A stretch of DNA of 64,000 bases from Deinandra increscens subsp. villosa (GCA_039602395.1 JBCNJP010000025.1:52860555-52924554), one strand, 5' to 3'. Shown: positions 1 through 12,167, numbered from the stretch's first letter. The notes: a model not told the origin generated them from the letters alone. Numbers and translations: made by a program.

Positions 1-941
1 TCTGATGAACTCTTCTTGGCAATTATGCACTTCTGCAAGTAGTGAGCCAACATTCGCCAATAAGGTGGAAGAAGAGCCTTCATAGTAGGTGGAGACACTG
101 TATGGTACCCCATTTCCTTCAAACACTGGGTAACAGTTGTTCCTTGAATCTTGGCAATAATCTGCTTCCCATCATCAGAAACAAAAGCAGTCTTCCAGAA
201 TTCCTGTTGCATCCGCTTGAAAATAACAGGATTGGCTGTGAGAGCATAATGTAAACAACACCTTTTCAAACCTTCAATCATCAACTTGTACTTCTCTCTG
301 TACTCAGCTGGCGGGTCCAGCAAATAAGCCACTGTATTGTGATCCTTGATAAACTCTAAGTCCCTGCACTCACAAACACAGATAAAATCCAAAAACAGAC
401 AGAAATTTATCAGTCATAAGAATTTCTCGAAAAACGGGCAGCATAACGGCTTAAAAATGAAAGAAAACCATTTGAAACACGTCATCAGGTACCTTTCCGA
501 TCGAAACTAGGTTTTCGATCAAAAAGCATCCATCCGATCGAAAAGCCACTAGTTACCGAGAATCCTGATCGAAAAGTGTAGTCTTCGATCAAAGAGCCTA
601 AGCTCCAATCGAAAAGCATAGTTTTTGATCGGAAAGCTCAGTCTCTTGATCAAAAAGTTCCATGATGTCGGTAACCATCGTTCAAAAAGTACCGGGGGCT
701 GATCGAAAAGCTTCTCAGCCTGATCGAAAAGCCCGTGGTTCGATCGAAAAGCCTCATCTTCTTCAATCAGCACCTGCAACTCAATCAAATAATGAACTAT
801 CGATCGTTTTAACACATAGAATCAGTCCCAAACCCCTGTGACTACAGATTTTCACCCGTCCCAACCTGAAATTTCAAGTACAAACACATACTCGAGTCGA
901 TCCTATGCGGGTCTAGCTGCGCGCTTTAAACGGGACGCCAT
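1..941 (-). pseudogene. Copia C 3' ORF (envelope-position ORF), two exons, 3' end outside window
   Basis: The start codon is at 941-939. Exon 1 (941-892) ends at a GTATGTG donor at 891, and exon 2 starts at 363 after a TGCAG acceptor. The 528-bp intron joins in phase. Exon 2 encodes about 120 residues with an HYALTANPVIFKR block followed by EFW and, later, LPPYWRMLAHYLQKC. These match HFALTVNPVICKQ...EFW and LPYVWRYLAHTILHC in the gene at 32483-36627, and the N-termini also match (MASRLKR against MAPKLNR). Related ORFs follow pol in many Asteraceae SIRE-type elements (family knowledge); their function is unknown. Exon 1 carries a TAG at 905-903, so this copy is probably dead. The intron holds the GATCGAAAAG repeat array. 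Confidence 0.7.
483..800. repeat. GATCGAAAAG short-repeat array inside the 3' ORF intron
   Basis: About a dozen imperfect copies of GATCGAAAAGC or its T-to-C/A variants occur at irregular 15-30 bp spacing. The same motif fills the 5' leader of copia C at 61445-62045, some 60 kb away in today's coordinates but within one ancestral element. Confidence 0.8.
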
Positions 942-2398
942 TGCTCAAATAGACACCGGGATGGTGTCCGGTGATGGATTCAGACTATACAGGTGGCGTC
1001 AGATGGTGGTTTTAGTGGCGGACGGCGGCGAATCGAGGAGGGGCTGTGGCGGCGGCGATGTGAGTAACGGGGTGTTTTCGGGTGACGGTTTTTGATGAGG
1101 GAGGTGGTGGTGAGGTCGCAGAGTGATGGCGAGGGTCGAGGTGGTGTGCGATGGTGGTGGCAGTGGTGGATGGTGATGGTCGGCGGTGATGGATGAAGCT
1201 AGGGTTTAGAGAGTGGAAGAGAGGAGACGGAAGTGAGGGACGATGGGGGTTCCGACCCCTCTTTTGATCAATTTTATAAAAAATAAAATTACACACACAC
1301 CCCCTCTAGGTTGAAATATGTCCCCTAGACACACAAACTTTAACAAAACAAAACTTTTTCTTAATTTTATCATCAAACAACCAAACTTAATCCCGTTCAT
1401 TACTAAAAGCTTCACCTGAACACAAGCCCGAGAGTTTTATATCTAACATCTTAGCAATAATTTAGAAAAAAATAAAACAAAATTAAAATAAAATAGAAGA
1501 ATAATAAAAATAAATAAAAAAACTAAACAACTAGAGTTTTGAATGAGGAGGCATCTAAGGGATCATACCCGATAGTCTGTGACTAAGGAACCCTTTTTAG
1601 CTTCGGTTACTTCGCGTGTTCAGGCGATTGCCGGTATTTTGGTCCAATTTAAACTCATGTTGCTTTCACTTACTCAGGCAGTTTCATCACATGATTTATA
1701 TTCTAGGGTTTATTAATTATGAACATCTATCCAGGTCACACACATAAGTCCTAGGTATAATTTGTACATTTTATCAAGTATACCTGGTTTCCCTACAACA
1801 TTTTCCACGACACCTTTCCTTAAGCCTAACATCATGCTCCAGACTGGGTTGAGAAAAGAAAGAGTAGATCACGGAGGTTTTGTTGGATAATTTACAACGT
1901 CAACTGAGTTTTTGAAACATTTTTGATAATGCTCTCATCAGTTGACAAGGTTGAGGGTTTTGGACATTGAGGGTCTCTTTTGATTGTGCGCATTTGCATC
2001 TTTTGGGTTTATAATGTATGTACAATGTGATCTGTAGACATACGTGGATCAAGGAAGTTCCAGTTCTCTGCTTTCGCAGAACAGAGGAGTCCTGACTCAC
2101 GTACAACATTCCTAGGTCATTGCTTACGCAAAGCAGAGGGAATGGGAGTTTTTGAGCACGACATCAAAACTCAGAACTGGGCGTGTGTCTTAGGATCCCT
2201 GGTACACAGTCAAATAGAAATTGTACTAACCTAAGTGTGTGCTTCCTATCAAGCATCATACGTTATCTTCAAGTGTTGTGATAAACCATACCTTTTGATT
2301 GATTGACAGCAGAGCCTACCAAGCATATCAGCCATGAATCACAGATTTTCACATCCACCTTACACGTGTCAGTCAGCAAACTCCTGGAAATTTATATC
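942..2398. other. Copia C sequence between pol and the 3' ORF, no supported gene
   Basis: Read on the minus strand this stretch links the end of pol (15783) to the 3' ORF start (941). From 960 to 1250 the plus strand is GT-rich, full of GGTGG and GGCGG triplet-like runs, and could be leader or promoter sequence for the 3' ORF. From 1430 to 1530 it is A-rich. The short open frames here have no recognisable motif. Confidence 0.5.
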
Positions 2399-3650
2399 AC
2401 TTCTGTTGTGTTGTTAAGTGTATATGAAAAGTAGGGTTCTACACTATCAAATTTTAAATTTATAAAACTGGTAATTCACCAGGGGACTATACCAACACAC
2501 TAAGGCAAATATACTTGTCGTGCGTAGCACAGTATTGGTAAACACCGGGTTGTCGAACCTCAAGGACACAGATTTTGTTGAAAACAGTCGATTAATAGTT
2601 GTTGCTGGTTTTGGTTTTAAGATTTTATGAATAAAGATTACTAAAACAAACAATTGGAAATAGCGGAGAAAATTCAGTATTTAAAAGAGGATCGCTTAGG
2701 CATTGACTCCTCCACCTAGGTTTGATAGACGCACAGGTTACGTTTATGCCTTATCGTTACGGTGAATCAGGGTCCTAAGACAAGGCTACCTAACTCCTAT
2801 GGATAGGTTCACGTTTAGGGTTATAGACACGCCCTACACGGTTACTACTGTTCCATGGTTAAGGACTGATAAGTTGGTTGTGTTTCAAGGTGCCCTAGGC
2901 TAAGTCCCGAGCTATCGGTGACTCAACTCGCAACTGGTCGAAGGGTTAGGGTAGGTATGGTCCTAACGGTTCTAGGGTTGTGAAGCGGTTGTGTTCTTAT
3001 TGCAAGGTTGACCTAATAGGCCCTGGATACGACTGAGCAGCGGTAGACCCGACCTATCGGTGACTAATCGGTTACTAGACAATACCAAGGGTGGCTACTA
3101 GCAGAGGGTAGGTGATTTCTCACTCATCCCTACGGGTTGGACTCCTAATTGGATACTAGGGTTTCCTAACGATCACGACTATTTCTAGTTCGTGCGTACG
3201 CCGCAGATTCTGTGATTCGGCTATACGATAGATTCCTAACTCAAGATGGATTGCATACTAAAGCTAGGTTTCCACAAGGTTAAGAAATGGGCTAGATTCA
3301 AAATGGAATTCAATTTCATCAACCAAACAATAAGAACATAACGTTTACTTTGAAAACACAATCATAAACGAAAACCGATACAAAACATAATCAAACCATA
3401 GTCGGATTCGTCTTAGCCTAAACGATCTTATGAGTTTAGCCAAGCATGTTCATAGTCATAAATAAATAAACAAAGTTCAAATTGAAATGCATAATCAAAC
3501 TCAAACAAATACCGAAATGTAGCTCGAAATGATGAAAATTGAAGATTCTCGACTCGTCGAATGCTTCAAGTCTTCGAATGCGTCAAAAGGCTTCACTCTA
3601 GGCTTCTTCTCTGCTTCCTTGGACGAATTGTGATGGATGGGGAGGTCCTC

Positions 3651-3660
3651 TATTTATAAT
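3651..3660 (-). promoter_or_regulatory. TATA box in E 3' LTR
   Basis: On the minus strand the sequence reads ATTATAAATA, followed downstream by a C/T-rich stretch. The same box is at 15041-15050 in the 5' LTR. Confidence 0.6.
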
Positions 3661-3695
3661 ATCTTGAGAATTAGGGTTTCCCAAAATTCTGGTCC

Positions 3696-3752
3696 GGCGC
3701 ACCACTTGCAAGCCGTGGGAGGGGGTTTCACGGCCTGGGCAAGTGGTGCGCC
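3696..3752. repeat. GC-rich LTR hairpin, E 3' LTR
   Basis: The 14-bp arms GGCGCACCACTTGC and GCAAGTGGTGCGCC are perfect inverted repeats, and inside them GCCGTG pairs with CACGGC. The hairpin lies about 35 bp upstream of the LTR TATA box in the direction of transcription. The other LTR has the same structure at 15086-15143. Confidence 0.85.
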
Positions 3753-4167
3753 ATCGGCAAATCAGCTCTGATCCTGGTAACTGGGCCGCAGGGCGTGGGA
3801 CAGTGTCGGCACATGGCTTGGAGGCCGTGGGAGGCCCTTTCACGGCCTGGGCAAGTGGTGCGCTGGCCAAAATCAACTCTTCAAGTCATGGGAGCTTGTC
3901 CCATGACTTCCGATCACTGGTGACCTCCTGATTCCTGATCCCATGGCCTGGCAAGTCATGAAAAGGGGTCCCATGACTTCCAAGTCATGCGTTTTCTCAA
4001 CTTCACAATTTTCTCTGTTTTTCGCCTCGTTTTTCGTGCCGACATCGTTTAAACCTGAAAACTCACGATAATCATCAGAAATAAATATAATTTAATATTT
4101 TCAAGTTTATTTTGACGTTTTTAGCCCGAAACCCGTTATATTTTCATATTCAAAACCACACACATCA

Positions 4168-4182
4168 AACATCCCCATACTT
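4168..4182 (-). promoter_or_regulatory. Element E polypurine tract
   Basis: The minus strand reads AAGTATGGGGATGTT directly before the 3' LTR. This is the expected plus-strand primer position for a minus-oriented element. Confidence 0.6.
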
Positions 4183-5584
4183 AAACATTGCTTGTCCCCA
4201 AGCAATCATTTTTAATCTCGACACTACTACGACTCTATCTTAACCACATAGACACTTAAGTGTACATATTCGGTCCGCAAGATTTACTATCAATACTAGG
4301 GTTTACAACCTCAAAGTTTTAGTGGTTTGAAAACTCACAAAATCTCTCAACCAAATAATGTGAACCATTTTTCTATATATATATTTTTTTTCACTCAATT
4401 CACCAATTCACTCGACCTATGGGTTTTAATATTTGAAGTGAACGCTCAGGTCAAGTATATCTAAGTGTTTCTTGGGTTTATATATACGATCGTGCCGCCG
4501 AGTTCGTTATGGGATCCGACCAAATAATGGAGGGGGATACTCAAACGTTTGCTCACATATACGGGTGTATGAGCTACCACCCTAAACGTATATCTTGGCG
4601 TATACGTACAGCCGTTTCACAATTTTTATAGTGATTTATTCATATTTTTTTTTTCTTTAGCTTGATTTAGGGTTTTTCAACCTTTCAATCAAAGACTAAA
4701 TTTTTTGATTTTGCACCCTTTTTTTTTTTTTTTTTTTTGAACATATATATATATACTGGAGTTATGCAGAAAGTCCACTATCTTCGGGTAATTGACGACC
4801 CGGAGAAGATCCATAACGACTCAAGGCGATTAATTTAACACGGTCTCAACATAAACCTAGAACATGTTTTAGATATACGACATCCCTCATAACTATAATT
4901 TTTTCATTTTTTCACCTAAATAGATTTTTCTCTTTTGTAGCCTTAATCTCACAAGGGAAATCGGGTGAGTGGGTTTTTGTTGGTTCACAAAACTCGATCG
5001 AAAGACTTTGATCATGTGATTTTTATAAAAATAAACTTTTAAGGAAAACCGTTCTTGCGACTTGCAGACACGATAAGGCACAAGTAAATTATCTATGGTT
5101 TACGTTAAAATTGGTGTACTTTCGTGTCATGTGAGATTGGGATAAAAATTTCAAAATTTGGGGGATTTTCAGACTTTCGATGCGGTGGGGGATTTATTTT
5201 CTATATGCTTAGCGAACCCTTGCCATCCCCATACTTAGACAATTGCATTGTCCCCAATGCAGAAAAATTAAATTCAAGCACAAAGGGTTGGATAAAGTAA
5301 ACTCCCAGTTTTTGCATGTTGCGACCATCCACACATCAAACATTATTATTCAAGCCCAGATTCAGCATGCACAACTACAAAATATACATGTAACAAAAAC
5401 CAAAAAGAAAAGAAAAGATCAAATGCACACAAGATAATGATAATAATAGCAAGAAGATAGATAAAGCACACTCAGCCATGTCAAATGTCCCAAAAGCAAC
5501 AAACAATGTCTAAAAACAATTCAAAATAGTTCAAACATGTAAATAATAAAGACAGAAGGCGTGAGTGGCGGCCAAACCGAGCCC
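4183..5584. other. Element E 3' untranslated spacer
   Basis: No supported gene. It is AT-rich and contains a 20-bp T run ending near 4738, followed by an (AT)n stretch. Confidence 0.6.
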
Positions 5585-6949
5585 TCATGGAGGAGGTGGC
5601 ATAAAGGTGTGAGGGGAACGTGGGGGACTATAGTAAGGGCGATGTGGAGTCCCACGTCCTGAAGTACCTGCACCAAATAGATCAAATAGTCGATTGAAAC
5701 TGTTCTGGCTCTCCTGCCTCATCTCCCTCAGCTCTCCAGTAATGACATCAAAGCGCGAGTCAACATGAACATGTAGCTGCTCCATGCGCCCCATCAATTC
5801 AGTGTATCCATAAGCGGGGGCAGGTGGCCCTTCGTTCTGAACTGGAATATCATACGGAGGGGTGTCGAAGTGAAAGTCAGAATTATTACTCCCCTGGTAT
5901 CCCCACTGTGGTGGGGTCTGTGTGGGGAAGTCCTGGAACACATGATCCCAATCACCCTGTAGCTCCCCGAAGTTGGAGGGTCCACCCCTCCCCGAAGCCT
6001 CAATTGTCTTAGTTTCTTCAGTTACTTGATCGATCATCTCTGTCTCCTCTCCTTCTTCTACTTCTAAGTCAGCCTCTGGATCTGGCCCTGGACAATCGGG
6101 GTCCCAAACCCGCTCCCAACGATCCAGCATCAAAGGGGGTCCTGTCTTGGTGATAATACCAATCTTCTTGCATTGCGGTAGGTCGAATGGACGAACCGGG
6201 AATCCCTTGGTACAACCTCGCTTTTTCACTTTAAAATGATAGGCCAACTCGGTGATGAAGGATCCTCCCACAAGCCAAACAGATAATCGCTGCCCCTGGC
6301 ACCTGGTAAAGAGATGGAGCAAGCAATGTGCAAAGTTAACATTCTTACCGGTGATCAGGCAGTAAAGGAAGAAGAGATCCCTTTTGGAGACCGAGCCGGT
6401 GCTGTTATGGCGAGCAGAGATGGAGGAAGCAATGACCCTATGAAGGTAGCGGTGCAGCGGATCCCTAATCTGAGTACTCTTTGTGTTTCGTGTGCTAAAG
6501 GTCCCGACGCCGATCATCTGCCAAAAGTCATACGGCTGTTGCTTATTTGCAAAATCATGTAGCCCTAAAGAGAAATAGGAACTCTTCGCTTCATCATCCG
6601 AATACAAGTTCGCCGCAACTCCGAACTCAGCCACAAACATGTGCCTCCACTCACCACCAAGTCTGAATTTCACAGTGTTGGCCTGGTAAAGATCCTCGCA
6701 CGGATATGAAAAGGTGAGTGTGCTGTAGAACTCTCGAACTATCTCCGAATACTTGTGGTGAGTTAAATCAAACAAACGCAGCCATGCGGGTCTCAGGTAA
6801 AACAGTGCCCGCTCCCGTTGTCTAAGGAGCTCAAGTGTGTCAAAACAAAGGGTTTTCTGCTCTAGCTGTTTCCGCTCTGTCATCCGATCATAATTGGCCT
6901 TCCAACGAGCATCTCGAGGCCCGTCGAACTCTAGGTACTTGTGAACCAT
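5585..6949 (-). CDS. Athila-type third ORF (ORF1/env-position protein)
   Basis: An uninterrupted minus-strand frame of about 454 residues from the ATG at 6949 resembles the ATHILA ORF family that lies after pol in Athila elements. The N-terminal two thirds is a conserved globular region (motifs IVREFYSTL, EWRHMFVAEFGV, FFLYCLITG). The C-terminal part has an acidic stretch (EADLEVEEGEETE), a coiled-coil-like region near ELMGRMEQLHVHVDSRF, and a proline-rich tail. I see no clear signal peptide or membrane span, so an envelope role is only suggested by position. The sequence TTCTTGTTTGCAG lies just upstream of the ATG and looks like a splice acceptor, which would fit expression from a spliced subgenomic RNA. 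Confidence 0.75.
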   Translation of the reverse strand: MVHKYLEFDGPRDARWKANYDRMTERKQLEQKTLCFDTLELLRQRERALFYLRPAWLRLFDLTHHKYSEIVREFYSTLTFSYPCEDLYQANTVKFRLGGEWRHMFVAEFGVAANLYSDDEAKSSYFSLGLHDFANKQQPYDFWQMIGVGTFSTRNTKSTQIRDPLHRYLHRVIASSISARHNSTGSVSKRDLFFLYCLITGKNVNFAHCLLHLFTRCQGQRLSVWLVGGSFITELAYHFKVKKRGCTKGFPVRPFDLPQCKKIGIITKTGPPLMLDRWERVWDPDCPGPDPEADLEVEEGEETEMIDQVTEETKTIEASGRGGPSNFGELQGDWDHVFQDFPTQTPPQWGYQGSNNSDFHFDTPPYDIPVQNEGPPAPAYGYTELMGRMEQLHVHVDSRFDVITGELREMRQESQNSFNRLFDLFGAGTSGRGTPHRPYYSPPRSPHTFMPPPP

Positions 6950-6961
6950 TCCTGCAAACAA

Positions 6962-8405
6962 GAATTAATGAACGAATGAAGAATATTGCAACCGAGATGA
7001 TAGATTTGATGTGTAAGCGTAAATTGGACGAACCGGGGGTGACCAGAGCCTTAAAAACCCTTAACCGAGGTGTGAAAATATTGGATAAAAACGAGCCTCG
7101 GTGGAACTTTGAAAGTTTTTTTGGCAAAACAGGAGCTTCTCACGGCTTAGAGGCCGTGAGAGAGACTCCCACGGGTTAGCTGGCCAGACCCAAGCCGTGG
7201 GGCTGGGTTTCACCGGTGACGGGCTGGTCGCTGACCAGGTCGCGGCTAGTCTCGATGGTTCACGGGCACACAAGTGGTGCGAGGCTCCCCCACGGCCTGG
7301 CAAGCCGTGGGGTTCATCAGACTCGAAAAAAACTTCAACTTGCTCCAGAATCTTCGTTTTTCAACCAAATCGATTGCAGTTTTTTGCATTGTGCTCGGGT
7401 TGAACCCAGAAACGTTTTCCCATGCTTAGTTTTGCAGATCGGGTCAAAAAAAAATTAGCGGGTTTTTTAAACTTTTTCAAAAAAAATCTTGGGTTTTTAT
7501 GAAGATTTGATTCTGGAACTTGTGTGTTTACACTCGAGACACATCCCAGTTCATGGATTTGAACCGATTTGAGACAAAGACAAAGAATGGGATGGAAACC
7601 CATGGTTGTTCATAGGGTTGGAGTGAAAACACAAGAAAAATCGAAGTGGGTACCTGGGAATGACGTGAGGATGATGCAATCTTGATGATGGCAGCTGCAG
7701 ATCGTGAGAGAGGGTTTCGAGGTGGTCCAGCCGTGAATAGTGGTGTGTGGTTGGCTGGGGATATAAAAGAAATAGGGCTGCTTGTGTTTTTGGCATGTCT
7801 TGGAGAAGAAGGGGGGCTGTGGGCCCGACCTGGCAGGCCCCACGATATGCAAGCCGTGGGCTGGGCTTCCATGACCACCCAAGCCGTGCGCTGGGCTGGT
7901 CCTTGATGGTGATGTGATCCGGGTCGTGCTCGGTGACCGAAGGGGAACCACACGGCCTAGCAAGCCGTGTGGTGGGCTTTCATGACTTGGTAACCGTGAA
8001 AATGCAATTATTATCTCTTTTTTTTTTATTACATATATATTATACTTATAATACTTATTATATATATATACTTAAAAAGTTCGGTGCATGTGACAAGAAA
8101 TTATGCATATATATATAAATATAGCACATGGAATATAATATATGAAAAGCAAAGAAATAAAAATAAAGAGCACACAAATTCTAACTAACAGAAATTTTTC
8201 TAACAAACCTAGCACGTTATCATATAAGCCCAATTATCGAAGAAGTACGCACCTGGTTGCTAATCCGATTCCTGCAAAACAAAAATTAACAAAACCACAC
8301 AGAAATCAAAGAAAATTTAAAATAAAGAAATACAAAAGCACGGGTTGCCTCCCGCAAAGCGCTTAATTTATTAACGAGTCTTTAGCTCAACTCGGCCCCT
8401 GTGAA
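6962..8405. repeat. Element E spacer between pol and third ORF, with CCGTGG hairpin units
   Basis: No supported gene. Two GC-rich clusters (about 7140-7315 and 7795-7985) hold repeated CACGGCCTGGCAAGCCGTGG-like palindromic units related to the hairpin in the E LTRs. Between them is ordinary spacer, and 8020-8120 is (AT)-rich. Confidence 0.65.
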
Positions 8406-11400
8406 TTATTCAGGGGGCTTTTGGAAGCTCAGATCTTCCACAAAAGCTCTGCCAACGGACCCTTCGATGTACTGTTTCAGTCTGTGCCCGTTTACCTTGA
8501 ATGGGATTCCATCCTCTCCTGCTATCTCCACTGTGCCATATGAATATACCTGTGTAACAGTGTATGGACCACTCCATCTAGAGCGCAATTTTCCTGGAAA
8601 TAACTTCAGACGCGAATTGTATAACAGCACACGATCCCCATACTTGAATTCTTTCTTCTCCTTGAGTTTTTGATCGTGGGTGTTTGCCGTTTTGTCCTTG
8701 TATCGTCTGACGCTCTCGTATGCTGCGTCTCTCAATTCCTGAAGCTCGTTCAGTTGCAGAAGGCGCTCTTCGCCAGATTTCATCAAGTCTATGTTCACTG
8801 CGCGCATCGCCCAATACGATTTGTGCTCTAATTCAACGGGCAGATGACAGGACTTTCCGTATACAAGTCTAAAGGGAGTGGTGCCGATTGGTGTCTTATA
8901 GGCTGTGCGAAAAGCCCATAATGCGTCATCAAGCTTGTCGGACCAATTTTTTCGATTAACGCTGCACGTCCTTTCCAGAATACGTTTAATTCCTCTGTTG
9001 GACACCTCGACCTGCCCACTAGTTTGCGGATGGTAGGGCGTTGCTAGCCTATGGTTAACACCGTATCTTTTCAAGAGCTTCTCCATCTGGGAATTGCAGA
9101 AATGAGTGCATCGGTCACTAATTAAGGCTTTTGGTGTACCAAAACGTGCAAACAACTTCTTCAAGAACTTTGTAACTACTCGTGCGTCATTCGTTGGGAG
9201 GGCTTGGGCCTCTACCCATTTCGAGACATAATCGACAGCGACGAGTATGTACTTGTTTCCATATGAAGACGGAAACGGCCCCATGAAGTCAATACCCCAG
9301 ACGTCAAATATTTCGCAGGCCTGAATAGGGTTCTGTGGCATTTCGTTTCGGGCTGAGATGTTTCCAGCCCTCTGACATGCGTCGCATCCTCTCACGAGTT
9401 CGTGGGCGTCTTTGAAAATTGTGGGCCAGTAGAAACCGGAGTCTAGAACCTTTCTCGCCGTATTGTTGGCGGCATTGTGACCTCCGGTTGGCCCGTCATG
9501 ACAATGATGTAGAATTTTACGCGCTTCCTCGCCGAAGACGCAACGACGAATGACTTGATCAGCTCCAGTGCGATAGAGGAATGGATCCTCCCAAATGTAG
9601 TATTTAAATACGTTCGTACAGAATTTACGACGTTGCTGATGCGTCATGCCTTTCCTGACAACACCCCCAGCCAGATAGTTAGCGAAATCCGCGAACCAGG
9701 GGGTTCCATTGACAACGACATGGCTTTCGTGAGTAGAGATGGCGAACAAGGATTCACATGGGAAGTTTTCATTGATTTTTGGTTCCTTGTTCGGGACTTC
9801 AGGATTCTCCAGACGAGATAGATGGTCAGCAGCGACGTTTTCGGCTCCCTTCTTATCGATGATCTCAATATCAAATTCCTGAAGCAAGATCCATCTGATC
9901 AGACGAGGCTTCGCATCTTGCTTGTTGAATAGGTATTTGATTGCTGCATGGTCAGTGAAGACTTTTGTTTTTGACAGAACGAGATAGGAGCGGAATTTAT
10001 CAAACGCGTAGACCACAGCGAGAAGCTCCTTTTCGGTCGTGGTGTAATTCTCTTGGGCATCATCAAGGGTTTTGCTTGCGTAATAGATCGGATGGAATCG
10101 TTTATCCTTACGCTGCCCAAGTACTGCTCCGATGGCATGGTCGCTTGCGTCGCACATGAGTTCGAATGGCAACGACCAATCAGGCGCCATCATAATGGGA
10201 GCATTCACCAATTTTTCTTTTATCAGATCAAAGGCACGAATGTAGTCAGCGGAGAAGTTGAAAGGGATATCTTTTTCAAGTAATTGGGTCATGGGACGCG
10301 TGAGTTTAGAGAAATCTTTGATGAAACGGCGATAGAATCCCGCATGACCTAGAAAGCTCCTGACTGCTTTGACATTGGTAGGATGAGGGAGTTTGCTAAT
10401 CGTTTCGATTTTCGCTCTGTCTACCTCAATCCCTGCTTTGGATATTTTATGACCAAGTACGATGCCCTCAGTGACCATGAAATGGCACTTTTCCCAATTG
10501 AGCACCAAATTTGTTTCCTCGCACCTGGCCATCATCCTGTCAAGATTTCTCAAGCATGTGTCGAATGAGTCCCCATATACTGAAAAGTCATCCATGAAGA
10601 CCTCCATGGAATCCTCGATCATTTCACTGAAGATTGCGACCATACAACGTTGAAAGGTTGCAGGCGCATTGCAGAGCCCAAAGGGCATACGCCTATATGC
10701 AAAAGTTCCGACAGGGCATGTGAACGTTGTCTTTTCTTGATCCTCCGGAGCGATGGGGATCTAAAAGTACCCTGAGAAACCGTCAAGAAAACAGTAATAC
10801 TGCTTTCCCGACAACCTTTCCAACATCTGGTCGATGAAAGGGAGAGGGAAGTGGTCCTTGCGAGTAGCGTCATTTAACTTTCGATAGTCAATGCATACTC
10901 GCCACCCAGTCACTGTACGGGTGGGAACCAACTCGTTTTTCTCATTCGTTACAACTGTCATGCTACCTTTTTTAGGCACGACTTGTACTGGACTCACCCA
11001 TTTGGAGTCTGAGATTGGGTAGATGAGTCCAGCGTCCATGAGCTTGATAACTTCTTTCTTCACGACCTCCTGCATGTTAGGATTCAACCTTCGTTGATGC
11101 TGTGCCACCGGTTTGAAATCTTCTTCCATCAGAATTTTGTGAGTACAGAACGCAGGATTTATCCCTTTGATGTCTGATATTTTCCAGGCGATGGCTTGCT
11201 GATGCTTCTTTAGAATCTCTAGAAGATTTTGCTTTTGATCGTCTTTGAGGTGGGAGGCTATAATCACAGGCCGCTTGCCTTGGTCGTCTAGGAAGGCGTA
11301 CTCCAAATGCGATGGGAGTGGTTTTAGCTCGAGTGGCGCTTCCTCTACAATTGTCTCCTTGTGCTCTTGTCCTGATTCTGCTTCCTCGTTGAAATTGACG

Positions 11401-12167
11401 GCTGCTACCATCTCCACTTCCTGATAAACGTTGTTGAGGGTCTGGGAGTCTTCTTGATTCTTGCCACAAATATTGTGTAGCATGCTGCCAACGGTGGTCA
11501 TGATAGAGTCGAGGAAATAGCAAGTGTCATCCTGACTGGCTGGGCGTTTCATAGAATCGTGGATGTTGAGAGTGACGGATTGATTTCCCATTCGAAGTGT
11601 GAGCTTTCCATCATACACGTCGACTATGGCACGAGAAGTGGCCAAAAATGGCCTTCCTAATATCAGCGGAATATGCTCATCCTCGTCCATGTCCAGGATG
11701 ATGAAGTCGACCGGAAAGACGAAATTGCCCACTTTCACCAACATGTTCTCCACTATGCCCCTGGGGTACTTCACTGATCGATCAGCTAGCTGAAGTGTCA
11801 TGCGAGTAGGCGTGGGCTCCCCCAGGTCCAGTCTCTTGTAGACTGAATATGGCATCAAATTAATACTGGCTCCCAAATCAGCCAGGGCGTTACAAATTAA
11901 TGTGTTACCTATTAGGCAGGGAATTGTGAAACTCCCTGGATCTCGTATCTTTGCAGGCAACTTTTGTTGGAGAACTGCGGAGCATTGTTCGTCGAGAGTT
12001 ACTGTGGATAGCTCTTCAAGTTTCTTCTTATTGCTAAGAAGATCTTTTAAGAATTTGGCATATTTTGGCATTGATGCCAGAGCTTCCACGAACGGAAGGT
12101 TGATGTGCAGCTGTTTGAATAACGAGAGAAATTTACCGTGCGGTTCCTCCATCTTTTCCTTTCTCAA
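8406..12167 (-). pseudogene. Element E pol: protease, RT, RNase H, integrase (one nonsense codon)
   Basis: Read leftwards from 12167: protease with the Athila-type DLGASINLMP active site, then RT with FMDD in VFMDDFSVYG. RNase H follows (LMCDASDHAIGAVL, TDHAAIKYL, AADHLS). Integrase has an HHCC zinc region (HNAANN...CDACQ) and a DDE core (WGIDFMGPF, ISDRCTHF, GQVEVSN). The only break is a TAG at 10763-10761 inside RT, after GYF where the family has Q; C-to-T deamination explains it. The remaining roughly 785 codons are open. A frameshift near 12160 separates pol from gag, which Athila elements normally encode as one polyprotein. Confidence 0.92.

Larger units (their letters stand above)
2404..4167 (-). 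repeat. Element E 3' LTR
   Basis: This 1764-bp terminal repeat aligns end to end with 13794-15556. It starts TGTTGTG and ends ACACATCA on the plus strand. A short open frame at 2447-2653 is only LTR sequence and is repeated in the other LTR. Confidence 0.95.

Noticed and set aside
1012..1415. Overlapping short frames on both strands in the GT-rich stretch
   Set aside because: They follow from GGTGG-type low complexity; none has a motif, and the region is explained as copia sequence before the 3' ORF.
2447..2653. Small frame coding MFVLVIFIHKILK-type peptide, repeated at 13837-14043
   Set aside because: Both copies lie in the E LTRs, so the duplication is LTR identity and not a gene family.
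5585..6949. True retroviral envelope glycoprotein
   Set aside because: No signal peptide, membrane span or cleavage site is evident; only position suggests an env role.
7528..7963. Several overlapping frames of 80-141 codons
   Set aside because: They arise from GC-rich hairpin repeats in the E spacer and lack any recognisable domain.
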